The notes: generated from the letters alone by a model not told the origin. Positions 24,081 to 34,629 are shown, counted from the first letter of the stretch. The stretch: 64,000 nt of DNA from Jackrogersella multiformis (GCA_902806575.1 CADCXD010000011.1:1550001-1614000), one strand, 5' to 3'. Made by a program: numbers and translations.

Positions 24081-24389
24081 TATAATAAAAGTAATAAAAT
24101 TTAAAACTATAGTTTAATTTTAAATAATAATTCTTTATGGTTTTAAGGTTTTTGCTTTTTCTTTTCTTTTACGAAAGAAAGCGTAATAATTTATATATAT
24201 ATAATTTAAATATCTTTTTAAACGTCGTTAACGCCTACTTAATTTTATTAATTTAATCTTATATATATTAACTAAATCTTTTAATTAACCTTATTTAATA
24301 ACTTTATTTTATAAGTTTTAACATATCTCGTATTTATTAGCTTGCATATATTAATTATACTTTGCTTCATGAAGCCTATCCGTATGACA
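24081..24389. repeat. Right LTR (309 bp)
   Basis: It begins TATAATAAAAG (TG mutated to TA) and ends CCGTATGACA, directly followed by the target duplication CCTAT. Here the outer, right-hand half keeps its C and G (CATGAAGCCTATCCG) while the inner half is converted. Confidence 0.95.
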
Positions 24390-24394
24390 CCTAT

Positions 24395-25499
24395 TTTCGA
24401 CTCCATGGTCTCATATAGGGGAGGTTAAAGGTGTGGAATGAATACTATAGTGATAGGAAAGCAGGTGCATTGTTACATTTTATGTACGTACTGTGTTCAA
24501 AAATGTTAAGCTTAATTGCCTACATAGGTACATACCTAGGTAGATAATTTGTTTTCTTGATTTGATGTCGGATGTACGATAATAGGTATGACGAGAGAAG
24601 GATTAAATAAATAAAGAAGGGACAAGACACTTAATTAATTCAAGAAGAAAAACTTATTGCTCGTATCGGAGAATAAAATATATACGTAAAGAGGGAATGG
24701 ACATATATAAGGGTGTGCAAAATTTTGCCTCAGGGTTGCCTCAAGGTCGGCGTGAACCCTAGGCCTCTGAGTCAAAAAGATTGCACCCACCGGGATTTGC
24801 ACCCGGGTCTTTCCCTAACCACCTCGACCATGGAAGGGGAACGAGTTAACTTCTACTCCATAGGTACCTCTTCAAACTCTTGGTGTTTCTATACGATATG
24901 TCAGTTTATTATGTATTATAAAGGGAGGGTCGCGTACCAAGGAAAGGTACACGGTAACAAGTGACGCGTCTACGCGTTTTAAAATAAGCACGACCCCAAC
25001 CACAGAATCGTATTCAACGAATAGAGCTGTTCACTTTACTAGATGATTTTAAGAATCTGTTATTTCGGATATTTTTAGGACGGTTGAATACCTCCATTAG
25101 AAGCATATACAGGAGCTACAACTTTTTAAATGACTTTATTCACCTCTCTATCCATATTAAGTCCCTTTTCACTTTTTCTAATGGACCGTGAGGGCACAAG
25201 ACCAATATGAAAACACGTCTATGGTGCAAGCAAATGTAATCACCTGATCCACGTCCTTAAAATTGACGAAGATGTGAGTAACTGAACAGAAGATTCTAAG
25301 AAATCAATACCTTTGTCTTAGCTGGATCGGCCTTTCAATTTTCTACAATACCCAAATTTCTCGCAGTATGCTAATACTTTCTTCACTAACGCCCTCCACA
25401 TATTACTTCGTCTCACTACCTCAGTAACCCATAACTATCGCATCCACTACTAGAAAACAAGTCAAAGGTACTTCACGTGCAACCCCTCAGACATCCACG
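24395..25499. other. Intergenic, right flank of the retrotransposon
   Basis: No firm gene. The frame at 24713-24964 overlaps a tRNA-like minus-strand segment and is not believed to be coding. A CCTAGGTA motif lies at about 24532-24542. Confidence 0.6.
24782..24831 (-). other. tRNA-derived fragment lacking the anticodon arm
   Basis: On the minus strand a TGGTCGAGGTGG segment (A-box/D-arm-like) is followed after only about 14 bases by a perfect T-arm-like hairpin, CCGGG-TGCAAAT-CCCGG, carrying a B-box GGTGCAAATCC, and by a GGGTGCA that could be an acceptor 3' strand. The anticodon stem-loop is missing and no matching 5' acceptor strand is present, so this is not a working tRNA gene; it could be a tRNA relic or the head of a SINE-like element. 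Confidence 0.4.
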
Positions 25500-25985
25500 A
25501 TGGCGGACCGATCTACCAATGTAAATCTACGAAGTTCGGGGGCATCCTCACATAGCAAGACGTCGGCTTCCACGGCAACACAGAACTCAAATTTCTGGAT
25601 CGACGACAACTACCCCAAGAATCTCAAGGACAACCAAGAATTCACCCTAACCATCCATCGTCGTAGCGGTACTGCCAGCCAGAAAGACTACGTGAGACTC
25701 AAGCTCGAGGAATGGAATCTCGGGTACACACCGCCACGATTCACTACTACTCGACCGGCAAGGCTCTACGGCAAAATACACCAGAGCTGGAACGGAAACC
25801 GGTCTGTCAAGTTCGACCTTGCAATAATCTGCGGTGGGATATACCGTATCCGAGTCGACATCATGAAGCACGGTGGAGCCGCGGGACGGGATACTATTCT
25901 CGAGACGCTATATACCGAACCCATTGAGTTTCCCTCCATCGAGGTAGAAGACCCCCCTACCGACGACGAGGGTCATGTTGTATGA
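25500..25985 (+). CDS. Small protein A of a velvet-like trio
   Basis: A single-exon 161-aa protein. Residues 1-30 are Ser/Thr-rich and likely disordered. The rest alternates polar and hydrophobic residues as a beta-sandwich would: EFTLTIHRR, DYVRLKLEEW, SVKFDLAIICGGIYRIRVDI, ending IEFPSIEVEDPP. The segment FDLAI-x4-G-x-Y-x-I-R-V matches the pattern F-x-L-x-V/I-x4-G-x-Y-x-L-x-V/I seen in the two downstream genes and in the last strands of velvet domains, where Gly-x-Tyr-Arg-Leu is typical. The velvet link is inference; overall similarity is low. No signal peptide or membrane span. Confidence 0.75.
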   Translation: MADRSTNVNLRSSGASSHSKTSASTATQNSNFWIDDNYPKNLKDNQEFTLTIHRRSGTASQKDYVRLKLEEWNLGYTPPRFTTTRPARLYGKIHQSWNGNRSVKFDLAIICGGIYRIRVDIMKHGGAAGRDTILETLYTEPIEFPSIEVEDPPTDDEGHVV

Positions 25986-26914
25986 ATATGCGACTATGAT
26001 GATACAGGAATGACTAGAAAGAACTGGAGGGCTATCTCCGGGAACTTGATAGATGGATAGCGAATTAACGATCTTGGAGGAATGAAGTTACGGTTAATTC
26101 AACTCATTTGCTTTGGGTCAGCTAGTAATAGTGCTGGAAAGTATGGACAAATATCATTTCATTAGTGTATTCAGGACTGAGTTTCCTTGCTTCTGGCTTT
26201 GGAGCAAGGTGTATTAGATGAATTGAGAGAGAATAAAACTCTTTCTTATAACTATTTTTTTTACCATGTCTCTATATGTACCAAGTATTCGCTATTGATT
26301 CATGCTGCATTCAAATGCTTGTAGTGGCATCCGTGAATATATACAGGCATCTCGAGTTTAGTTAAAACAGCAATAAAGGGGGCAAGAGTTTTATATCCTC
26401 TTGTTTGGTGAATCGTATAGAGTAGACTTGGAGTTTACATGATTTATACTTGACCCTTTTGAACGGCAGCTAGTAATAATTCCAAATATCCTAACATTAC
26501 TCCGTAAACAATGAATCTGGCGTCCCTGAAGTTTCAGTGATGTCTGTATATATACCTAAGGTACCGACTTTTTCTGGAAGATTGCCTAAGGTATGACACA
26601 TCGTTCTTACTTGCAATTTTAATCTGGCCATAATGGGATGAAAACGAATACCGCGAGCTAAGTTACTCGGTTACTCAGTTTCACGCGTAAAGAATAAAAG
26701 ATCAACAATAACATAAAGTAACTGCTGTGTGTAGGTATGCAATTCAGACAAACAGCTAAGGGTATCTATTGATAAGTTCTGCTTCTTAATTTCCATTTAA
26801 ATCATCGTTACTACCCACGAAAAGTTAACGTTGGAAGTTCTATACCCAGAAACAACACCGCATCGAAGCAAGGAACATCAAGACGCACTATCACAGCAGA
26901 GAATCATTTTCACA
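25986..26914. other. Intergenic between small proteins A and B
   Basis: No coding frame recognised. This probably contains the 3' region of A and the promoter of B. Confidence 0.6.
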
Positions 26915-27484
26915 ATGACTTCAGAATGGTACTCAACGTACTCGACAACGAATGAAATGGCTTTGACACATACAGTTATCATATACGTAGTCGCCGAGGA
27001 AGTTACAAGCCCCGGCACCATCGTGGCGGCTGCGGGACCTCAATCACTTCAGGAAGCCTACACTGCGCCCACCGCAATAAGCTACGGGCCACCTCTCAGA
27101 GCTCGTACGGGGCAACTATACGATCTGAAGATCGACGTCGAGCCCTATCAAGACGAAATGTGGAATACCGAAATAGTCGCCAGAGATACTCTTGGAGCTG
27201 CGGCAGAATTCGAAGCTCATTATTGCCGCTCGGCAGGCGCCAACACGCAAGTCGAAGCGGCATCCAACTGCGACGTCGATGTAACTCTCGGAAAAGGAAA
27301 ATGTTACGGTTTCGGAGTTACCAGCTGGGACATATTGGATCTTTCGCGGATCGATCTTCAAGATGTCGCCATCCACTCTTCAGGACATTACTATCTACAT
27401 GTGATGATCGTGCTCTTGGACGAACAGGGAGAATCCGAGGTGCTGGCAGAAATAATTAGTCGGAAGATTGAAGTGTCTGATTGA
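26915..27484 (+). CDS. Small protein B of a velvet-like trio
   Basis: The first ATG is at 26915; the frame is open further upstream but without an ATG. The 189-aa single-exon product has strand-like segments (ALTHTVIIYVVAEEV, LYDLKIDVEPY, CDVDVTLGKGKCYGFGV) and the shared C-terminal motif as LQDVAIHSSGHYYLHVMIVL, followed by EVLAEIISRKIEVSD, like protein A's final strand. Cys residues occur at three places (HYCRS, SNCDV, GKCYG). No signal peptide is visible. It sits 929 bases after A, on the same strand. Function unknown. Confidence 0.72.
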   Translation: MTSEWYSTYSTTNEMALTHTVIIYVVAEEVTSPGTIVAAAGPQSLQEAYTAPTAISYGPPLRARTGQLYDLKIDVEPYQDEMWNTEIVARDTLGAAAEFEAHYCRSAGANTQVEAASNCDVDVTLGKGKCYGFGVTSWDILDLSRIDLQDVAIHSSGHYYLHVMIVLLDEQGESEVLAEIISRKIEVSD

Positions 27485-27751
27485 TTTGGATTCATATATC
27501 AGACAGTCTTTGTTCATGAAACTGACAATATATAACAAGTGATATATTGCTTTGGGGTTGGAGATTGGGGATGAGGATCTGGCATTGGGAATAGAGCTTG
27601 TTTTGGAGTTTAGGGGTTCATTCGGATAGACAAATTAATGGGAGAGATATTATTATACCAAACTAACAAGCACAATGTGAATTGAATACCTAGGTACCTA
27701 AAATAATTCTTGTAAAATAATTCTGCAGATTCTTTAGTAAATGTCATAAGT

Positions 27752-27777
27752 TACCTACCTACCTAGGTAGGTAGGTA
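27752..27777. repeat. Perfect 26-bp palindrome of TACC/GGTA units
   Basis: Three TACC units face three GGTA units around a central CCTAGG (27762-27767), with perfect symmetry from T27752 to A27777. It is the longest clean palindrome of the dispersed motif that I saw in the window. Confidence 0.9.
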
Positions 27778-28352
27778 GATTAAAACTTATAAAACTCGGA
27801 GTGTACTTTAGACACCTCGGTACGTGCCTCGATAATGAAGGGGTGATCCGAAGGTACCAGCTACTGTTTACTACTTAGGTACCTAGGTATGTTATGTAAT
27901 ATATACATATTAGCAGACGAATAGAAGATTTTATCTCTATAGATGATTTTTCAAAAGGCTTCCCCTACTCTAACTGGCAAATGCTTCCTTGAGGTAAATA
28001 CCTCCGTAACTGACCCCATATCAAATTTACCCCTTTCTATTTAGACGTAGCTGCAGCCCTTATACGGCCATGATCTTCCATGTAACCTCGGACAAAGCTA
28101 CAATCATTGTCATATTTCACAAGAGAAGCCGTTAAAGGTACCGCGAGATAAATTATGATGGTGTCGCCCGGGTTGGAGAACAGACTGGAATAGCCCAAAC
28201 ATAGAGCCGACTGATTAATTTCCATAGGTCCCTATACTATGGATTGCTATAACTAGAACTTTAATTTATTGAAACAATTGCAAATTTTATTGTAGTAGTG
28301 GTAGATCCTACTGTTATCACAATATCATGTTAACGATAAAATGAGGAGAGCC

Positions 28353-28372
28353 AGGGTTAGGGTTAGGGTTAG
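28353..28372. repeat. Interstitial telomere-type repeat
   Basis: Three consecutive AGGGTT units plus AG, that is TTAGGG repeats, lie far from any chromosome end visible here. TTAGGG is the usual telomere unit of filamentous ascomycetes. Confidence 0.85.
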
Positions 28373-29524
28373 ACTAACAACAGTCACGGTAATCTTGAGA
28401 CAAAACTCAGTGGAAGATCGATTTAAAATTTAAAATTAGACCCTTTTATAGAGTATTCCCAATGGTATACGTCTGGAGTCTTTGATCATGGTCCCGAACT
28501 AATGCTTCTCGGAAGCGAGATATGTCATGTGTGCAGGGAATATAAAGACTCCTGGGTTTTGACTCCGTCGTAAATTGATAAATGGAAAGGTCGCCTCGTC
28601 GAAAGCTTGCTAATAGATTTATGTCAAACAAAATAACCTCACATTCTTGTTTATTGAGCTTTGTTTGTGAACTTATCAAGGTATAGTGGTCTTTCCTCAG
28701 ATAACATATTTTACCGGCACTCGACGGCCGCTCGCATATGGCAGTAGCCATGAAGGAAGGGAGAGTTCTCGAAGCGAACAGAAAACATTCAAAAATGGAT
28801 TTTATTTCCACATCAGGTTTCTAGTTTTGAATTTCTCATGGAAACATATTCGTAGCTGAACAAAGATACGGTCATGAGTCGGGTGTACGTATCTACGATA
28901 TGTGAGGACCCTTAGAAATAATTACTGTAAGCTTGGTTTCTTAGTGCTCGCGATTTCATTTACCTAGCTACGCACTACACCGCTTCCACGTATTATAAAT
29001 AAACACTCGAGTAAAACTAGAATTTAATTATGTTCGGCCGTGCCGAATGGAACATTGAGATGCGTATGTGATTTGTCGTGGCACGAATGGCAAATTTTGC
29101 CAACGAAAACCAAGAGAACCCAACAACGTGGCTTTCTGAGTGCGCAAATTATGTCAGTATCCTTGGTATGTTGCATGAAAACTTTTTTTTCGTATTGAGG
29201 TTTGGGCATAGAAATCAAGGAAGTGCCATATACGTTGGCGATAATTTGACCACCGAGAAACATATGATTGTATGCAGGACATTGTATTAGAAATACAACG
29301 TGAGTAATATCTTGAGAAGGATAAATATGTAGTTCTCTCCATGTCTCATATCTAGGTATCTTATAGACTAAGTCCAGATCATTGAAATAATCAGTTCCAA
29401 ATTTACAGATGATGCTACTTCTCTTCTCAGTTTAAATAACAATATCGACACGCAAGAAACTTGACACGACAACAACGCGCATACAAAAATTCACAGAGAG
29501 AAGCCTACAAGACAAACCACGCTG

Positions 29525-29947
29525 ATGTCTTTATCGGGAAGAGATATGAGGGCAACTCTCGCCACTCAACCACCTGAGAGCGTCATAGTCGGCCAAGGAT
29601 TCTCAATATCGATCCAAGCCCCTTCAAGCAAAGACAATGGTGTGATGGGTTTTGTGACACTTGTTCACACAGGGTCAGGCTTGAACGAGTCTCAAGTGGT
29701 TTCAACCCATATTAAGGGGACTACGGTTGGAAATTGGGAGAGGAAGAGGAACTGTGTTGAGACTATGGAATTCAAGTCACTCAGGGTGACTCGACCCGGT
29801 TCTTATTATCTTAAGATTCATCTCTACAGCGAACCTAGAGATAACAATGACGGGAGGGGAATGAACGTGGAACATATAGGGAGCATAGAGAGCGAGAGCT
29901 TCTATGCGCTGAAAGGGAGTCCCTCTTCTAAGGATTACAAAGGATGA
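29525..29947 (+). CDS. Small protein C of a velvet-like trio
   Basis: A single-exon 140-aa protein. Near the N-terminus, LATQPPESVIVGQGFSISIQ resembles the opening QPP strand-and-turn of velvet-type beta-sandwiches; GFVTLVHTGSG is a second strand. The shared motif appears as FKSLRVTRPGSYYLKIHLY, followed by SIESESFYALKG, the closest of the three to the velvet ending (G-x-Y-x-L-K-x-x-L-Y ... SxxSxxF). No signal peptide. It is roughly half the size of a regular velvet domain region, so it would be a minimal or diverged version. Function unknown. Confidence 0.75.
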   Translation: MSLSGRDMRATLATQPPESVIVGQGFSISIQAPSSKDNGVMGFVTLVHTGSGLNESQVVSTHIKGTTVGNWERKRNCVETMEFKSLRVTRPGSYYLKIHLYSEPRDNNDGRGMNVEHIGSIESESFYALKGSPSSKDYKG

Positions 29948-30919
29948 TAGAGATCAAGGATTTGGTCACAGGGTTGCCGGTTTCTTGGAAATGAGTTTAT
30001 GATGGTGGGTAAACATGGCTTTGGTTTGGTGCGGGTAGTATTTGATTCTATTTAGAGGATGGATAGAGAAACCTTTGCAATTGCGTGTTATATCAGGGAG
30101 TTTCTATGGTAGTTATATTTCTGTGTTTTGATTGTTGTTCATGTTTATTAGGTTAAGAGGTAGTTTTCAGCGAGCATGATACGCTTGGGTTTCTGACTCG
30201 AGTTGACAGCTGGTAACTTTTTGCTTTGGAGATATGTTATAGCATTAGTAATAATAGTTACTTAGGTATTTATTTAGATCACAACTATTCTTTAGCTAAT
30301 TTCATAATTCGGGGAAACATATCTACATTTCCTTGTGTAGATATAAAGCCCATATTTTACATGCGGGTAGCTATATATAAAAATAGGGACGTCATATTGG
30401 GAAATGAACGGGTATAGTTATACAGCAAATAGGAATCCTGCGGGATTTCCATGGGCTCATATAAATAGTTGCCCGGAATTCAACTTAAGTATAGAAACAA
30501 TGTACCGTAATAAGCCCAATTAACAGCCGTTATAGTGTAAGTGTCTGCGAATGTATACCGGATTCGTCATCCTGGTTAAATCTTGGTCGTTCAGTTTCAC
30601 CATATTAATACCACCTATCCAGATCTTAAACCAACAGATGATTTAAAGTCTCCAATTACGAGCATCAACCTTAATCATTTCGGTGGGCACTAACCTACTT
30701 GTAAGCTGATTAAAGCTCAACGAATTAAAACGCGGTAAATGTGGATTTTAATTCCAATTTTTTGGTAAAAACATTAATAGGTATCTTTTATATATTAATG
30801 AATGATCTCGATTAAATTGTTTAATATACATATAAGGTACCTGGAGTTAAAAATCATATAATAAAAAGTACTTAAAGTTAAATAGAGAATTTATTCATCC
30901 TAATCTTGTTATTTCACTA
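29948..30919. other. AT-rich spacer leading to the foldback element
   Basis: No gene is recognised; the frame at 30226-30417 is not supported. AT content rises towards 30.7 kb. The TA dinucleotide at 30918-30919 is the left copy of the probable target duplication of the element that follows. Confidence 0.55.
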
Positions 30920-31762
30920 AGTCGAACCGCCGTTACGTGCACATACCAGGTGTGGGCCACTCATTTTCCCATATAAAATCGCTAAAACGTTATATTTATA
31001 ATTAATTAAATAAAGTAGCTACAAATATACGGTTAAATTATATAAGTCATTTATAATAATATAAATATATATATAAAGTTTTGTAAAATTAGAAAAATAT
31101 CAAAGTGGGTAAATAATTTTTTAAAGTTCGAGTTTTTTGTTTTATATGTAAATTATATATATTTTTTCCACGTATCTTTAAAAATTCATAACTAAATTAC
31201 CTTACCACTTTTAAATTTACTTTCGATTTTATTAAATTATTTTATCTTATATATACGTTATATTAAAATTATACGTTATTATAAAATTTATTCGCTTAGT
31301 TACAATGTTTTTAATATTTGCGGGGAAAATTTACGTGAAATTTTATATGTAAAAATAAAACATAAAAGTTTAAACATTTATTATTGAATGAATATATTAT
31401 TTTATAACGTATAATTATAATATAATATACTTAAGTTATTAAATAATTTAATAAATTTAAAAGTAAAAATTAAAATAGTATGGTTATTTAGTTATGAATT
31501 TTTAAAGAAACGTAAGAGAATTATATATGATTTACATATAAAATAAAAAACTCCAACTTTGAAAAATTATTTACCTACTTTAACATTTTTCTAATTTTAT
31601 AAAACTTTAGATATATAATAGCTTCATTATAAATAATATTAAAAAATTAACTATATAATTGTAACTATTTTATTTAATAAGTTACGAATATGGCGTTTTA
31701 GCGATTTTATATGGGAAATGAGTGGCCCGCACTTGGTATGTCCGCGTAACGGTGATTCGACT
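30920..31762. mobile_element. 843-bp foldback element with about 370-bp inverted arms
   Basis: The left arm starts AGTCGAACCGCCGTTACGTG and the right arm, read on the minus strand, starts AGTCGAATCACCGTTACGCG. The two arms stay alignable inwards for about 370 bases (left about 30920-31290, right about 31390-31762), sharing blocks such as GTGGGCCACTCATTT / GCGGGCCACTCATTT and CCCATATAAAATCGCTAAAACG. About 100 unpaired bases lie between them. TA flanks both ends (30918-30919, 31763-31764), as for Tc1/mariner-type insertion. There is no coding capacity. The differences include many transitions, in keeping with RIP. It is a non-autonomous (MITE/foldback-like) element; the superfamily is inference. 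Confidence 0.88.
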
Positions 31763-31764
31763 TA

Positions 31765-33303
31765 CCTTATATAATTCGACATAGTTATGGATTTTTCGGC
31801 CCCAACGTAACTAAGATCGACAAGTTAAACTTCATGCTTCGACTAGGTAGTTATAAGAAATGTATGTTTGGGTGTACCAATGGAACATGATAAAACCAAG
31901 ACTCTCAGTGGCAATGTTGCTGAATCGTAGTTTGTGGTATGTTAATGGTTCTTTTGAATCCATTTCGCCCGGATCCATGTTGTTGCCAATATTAACTTAA
32001 CTTTATCGTCAAGTTAATAGGTTAATGCGTATATGATGGGGACGTCTACTAAGTATAGCAAATTGTATGCTAAGACTGTTACAATGACGTTATAACCCAT
32101 TGCATTCGCTCCTGGACTGGATGCTGCATGAAACGTTGGAGATTGTAGTGATATGGTGGTCATATTGAGAGATTGTATCAATATGCAAGGATAGAAATAT
32201 AAGATTTATTCTTCACTCATAGTATAGGTCCTCGTCGTAGTCTCCACAAACATCTGATCCATTACATGGATAATGACTGGAGGATAATTATAGAAACTAC
32301 GCCTCAAAAAACCCCGTAATATTTAGATTATTCTACACCAATGATATTTAGTTCCGTTGTTTTTCATCTCGAGGTTGCTTAAGGGTCGATGGTATGACTA
32401 CCGGTTGGAACTTCGGCTAAGCATGACGACAGCACCGGCAACCCTTCTTTCTTCCGTTGCACTAATGGTAAGTATTGATTACCCTAGGTAGGTAGGTACC
32501 TAGGTAGGTAGTGAATAGATTGAGCATAACCGCGACTTTGTTAAGAGTCTAGGTAACCGAGTGCCTAGGTTACGTCTCAAAACCTGCACTTTCGTATAAC
32601 TTAGGTTAGTGGGATTACAATCGAGCAAAGTGTCGTGCCCTGATTGGCATTGGAGCTTGGTATTTCTGTGAGAGTCAATTTAGATATAAATATGGCTCGC
32701 GAGCGCTTGAAACGTGTCTGTCAAGCGCGCCATTGAATTAGCCTGTTTATAACAAGCCGGGAGGGTTCCGTGTGAACAACGGAGAGAAAGCCTTGCCTCA
32801 CTTTCGGACCTCTACCGAGCATTAACAAGGCAAAAACCGGCATCGATACATCAATTATAACGGATAATTAATTATAGACTTAAGTATAGGCTTCATTTGC
32901 TGACAATGGTCATTCGGTACCTACCTAACTAGGTATGTATTGAAGGGTAAGGGTTACTTTAGGGGGCATTAAAGGTTAGAGTGATGAGGTGAGGTTTAAA
33001 GTTAGCGCCACTTCGTCATATCTAAGAAGCTAAGATTACCTAATCTTATCGTTCTGTGGCTCAACTCTACTCCGACGACCCCACTAAAATTTTCTATCAA
33101 TTCATTTATCGTCCATGGATATCATAGCAGCAAACCTAAACCTTACACCTACCTAGGTACAATCAATCAATCAATCCATGGATGCGATCAATACAATCCC
33201 CCACTAACATCATCACAAATACCTACCTGGGTACTAATTTTTACCTTCCTTCTACCTCCTCCACCTACCTCCCTCTTCTCAAACTCGGCCATTCTGCGAT
33301 CCA
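31765..33303. other. Intergenic spacer with TACC/GGTA repeats
   Basis: No gene is supported. A dense GGTA/TACC cluster lies at 32483-32512 and further copies at about 32925 and 33150; AATC repeats occur at 33160-33177. The last part is the UTP11 promoter and leader, pyrimidine-rich close to the start codon. Confidence 0.55.
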
Positions 33304-34187
33304 ATGTCTTCAATCAGAAACGCCGTCAACCGGCGCGTTCACCGGGAACGCGCGCAACCGCAAGAGCGACAACGTCTCGGCCTCCTCGAGAAGCACAAAG
33401 TATGCTCTATCCTCATATTTATTCCCAATCCCAATACCTCGCAAGCTAACCGCCCGCCTCTTACCTGCAGGACTACTCCCTCCGCGCAAAAGACTTCAAC
33501 AAGAAGAAAGCCCAGCTTCGCGCCCTGCGGCAGAAGGCCGCCGACCGCAACGAAGATGAGTTCTACTTCGGTATGATGTCTCGCAAAGGGCCCGGCGACA
33601 AATTATCCCGTGGAAAGAGGTGGACCGGCACCGTGGATGGCGACCGCGGTAATAAGGTCATGGACGTCGATACCGTCCGTCTGCTCAAGACTCAGGACGT
33701 CGGGTACCTGCGCACGGTGAGAAGTACCGCGTTGAAGGAAGTAAAGGGACTCGAGGAGCGTGTGGTAGGGCTAGGAGGCAGCTTGGATGCACAGAACGAA
33801 GAAGAATTCGACGACGATGATGATGAGCTAGGTCTTGGCGCACCCAAGAAGACGAATCCCAAAAAGATCGTGTTTATGGAGGGTGTGGAAGAGCGGGACG
33901 AGCGGTTACAGCAAGAGGTAGAGAAGGAGGCAGAAGATGAAGAGGACGGAGATATGAAAGACGATGATGCAAAGAAGAACACCGAAGCTCTCCGAGTCGA
34001 ACAACAGCAACATCTCCTCGAGAAACTACAGAGGAGGCTACAGAACGCGCGGAAGAAGTTGAGGGTCCTTACGCGGACCGAGCACCAACTAGAAGTTCAA
34101 CGGACGAAAATGGCAAAGACGACGACGTCCGGGAACGGCGTCACCAAGTCCGGCCAGAAGTTCAAGATTCGGGAGCGGAAGCGGTAG
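33304..34187 (+). CDS. UTP11: U3 snoRNA-associated protein Utp11
   Basis: This is a subunit of the small-subunit processome needed for 18S rRNA processing in the nucleolus. Exons 33304-33399 and 33471-34187 join in phase 0 across a 71-nt GT-AG intron (AGCTAAC branch site), giving 270 aa. The family signature is clear: SSIRNAVNRRVHRERAQPQE, RLGLLEKHK, then DYSLRAKDFNKKKAQLRALR, AADRNEDEFYFGMMSRKGPG, GNKVMDVDTVRLLKTQDVGY. The middle carries a long acidic stretch and the C-terminus is basic and helical, ending SGQKFKIRERKR, usual for Utp11. Confidence 0.96.
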
Positions 34188-34629
34188 AGCAGTCAAATAT
34201 CACAAAACCAGAAGGAGGAGAGAGTACGAAAGAGCTTAGATGGCAATCCACGGAATCAAAGTCTCTTTCCCTTGATCATTATTACAGTCGGCGTTCAGGC
34301 ACCGGGGTTCCCAGATCTTCTAGAGCTATGCGATACCCAGAAAGAAAATATACCCATCCCATATATACACTCAATTACCGAGCGCCGTTCGCCTTTCCGG
34401 AGCGTATCGTGCTTGGTATCCACAGCCTTCCATTATGTCCAGCAGCCCAAGTGTAGTAGAAGAGGAAATGACCTGCCTGCTTCATTAATATGTACCGCCC
34501 AAACGGGGCCGTAAGGTATAGTAGGTATCAAATCCCAGATATCCCTCCCAAAATCGCATCCTATCTCTAATGATCCCCTATAACCGGAAAGATCTCCCCG
34601 CCCCTTTCTCCCCGCCCCTCCCGTCGTAT
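34188..34629. other. Convergent 3' region
   Basis: This holds the 3' flanks of UTP11 (plus) and of the next gene (minus). No further feature is recognised. Confidence 0.6.

Larger units (their letters stand above)
17743..24389. mobile_element. RIP-mutated LTR retrotransposon (6,647 bp)
   Basis: Two direct repeats of exactly 309 bp (17743-18051 and 24081-24389) bound a 6,029-bp interior. The least-mutated ends read TG... (17743) and ...CA (24389), and the flanks carry a perfect 5-bp target duplication CCTAT at 17738-17742 and 24390-24394. In the LTR stretches I aligned by eye all differences are C/T or G/A transitions. The interior is very AT-rich, nearly free of CA and TG dinucleotides yet still holds CG, and has no long open frame; these are the marks of repeat-induced point mutation. 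A purine tract (about 24063-24076) precedes the right LTR. I could not assign Gypsy or Copia or a firm orientation. It is certainly inactive. Confidence 0.95.
27485..29524. other. 2-kb gene-poor spacer
   Basis: Frames at 28037-28225 (minus), 28446-28811 (minus, 121 aa), 29024-29263 (minus) and 29078-29290 (plus) have no recognisable domain; the 121-aa one is the best of them but is not supported. The spacer holds TACC/GGTA palindromes (27690-27705, 27752-27777, 27875-27890) and a telomere-type repeat (28353-28372). Confidence 0.55.

Noticed and set aside
24713..24964. 83-codon plus-strand frame
   Set aside because: It runs antisense across the tRNA-like hairpin and has no domain or good start context.
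28446..28811. 121-codon minus-strand frame between the small velvet-like genes
   Set aside because: No recognisable motif, and it does not carry the G-x-Y-x-L motif of the neighbours; chance frames of this length are expected.
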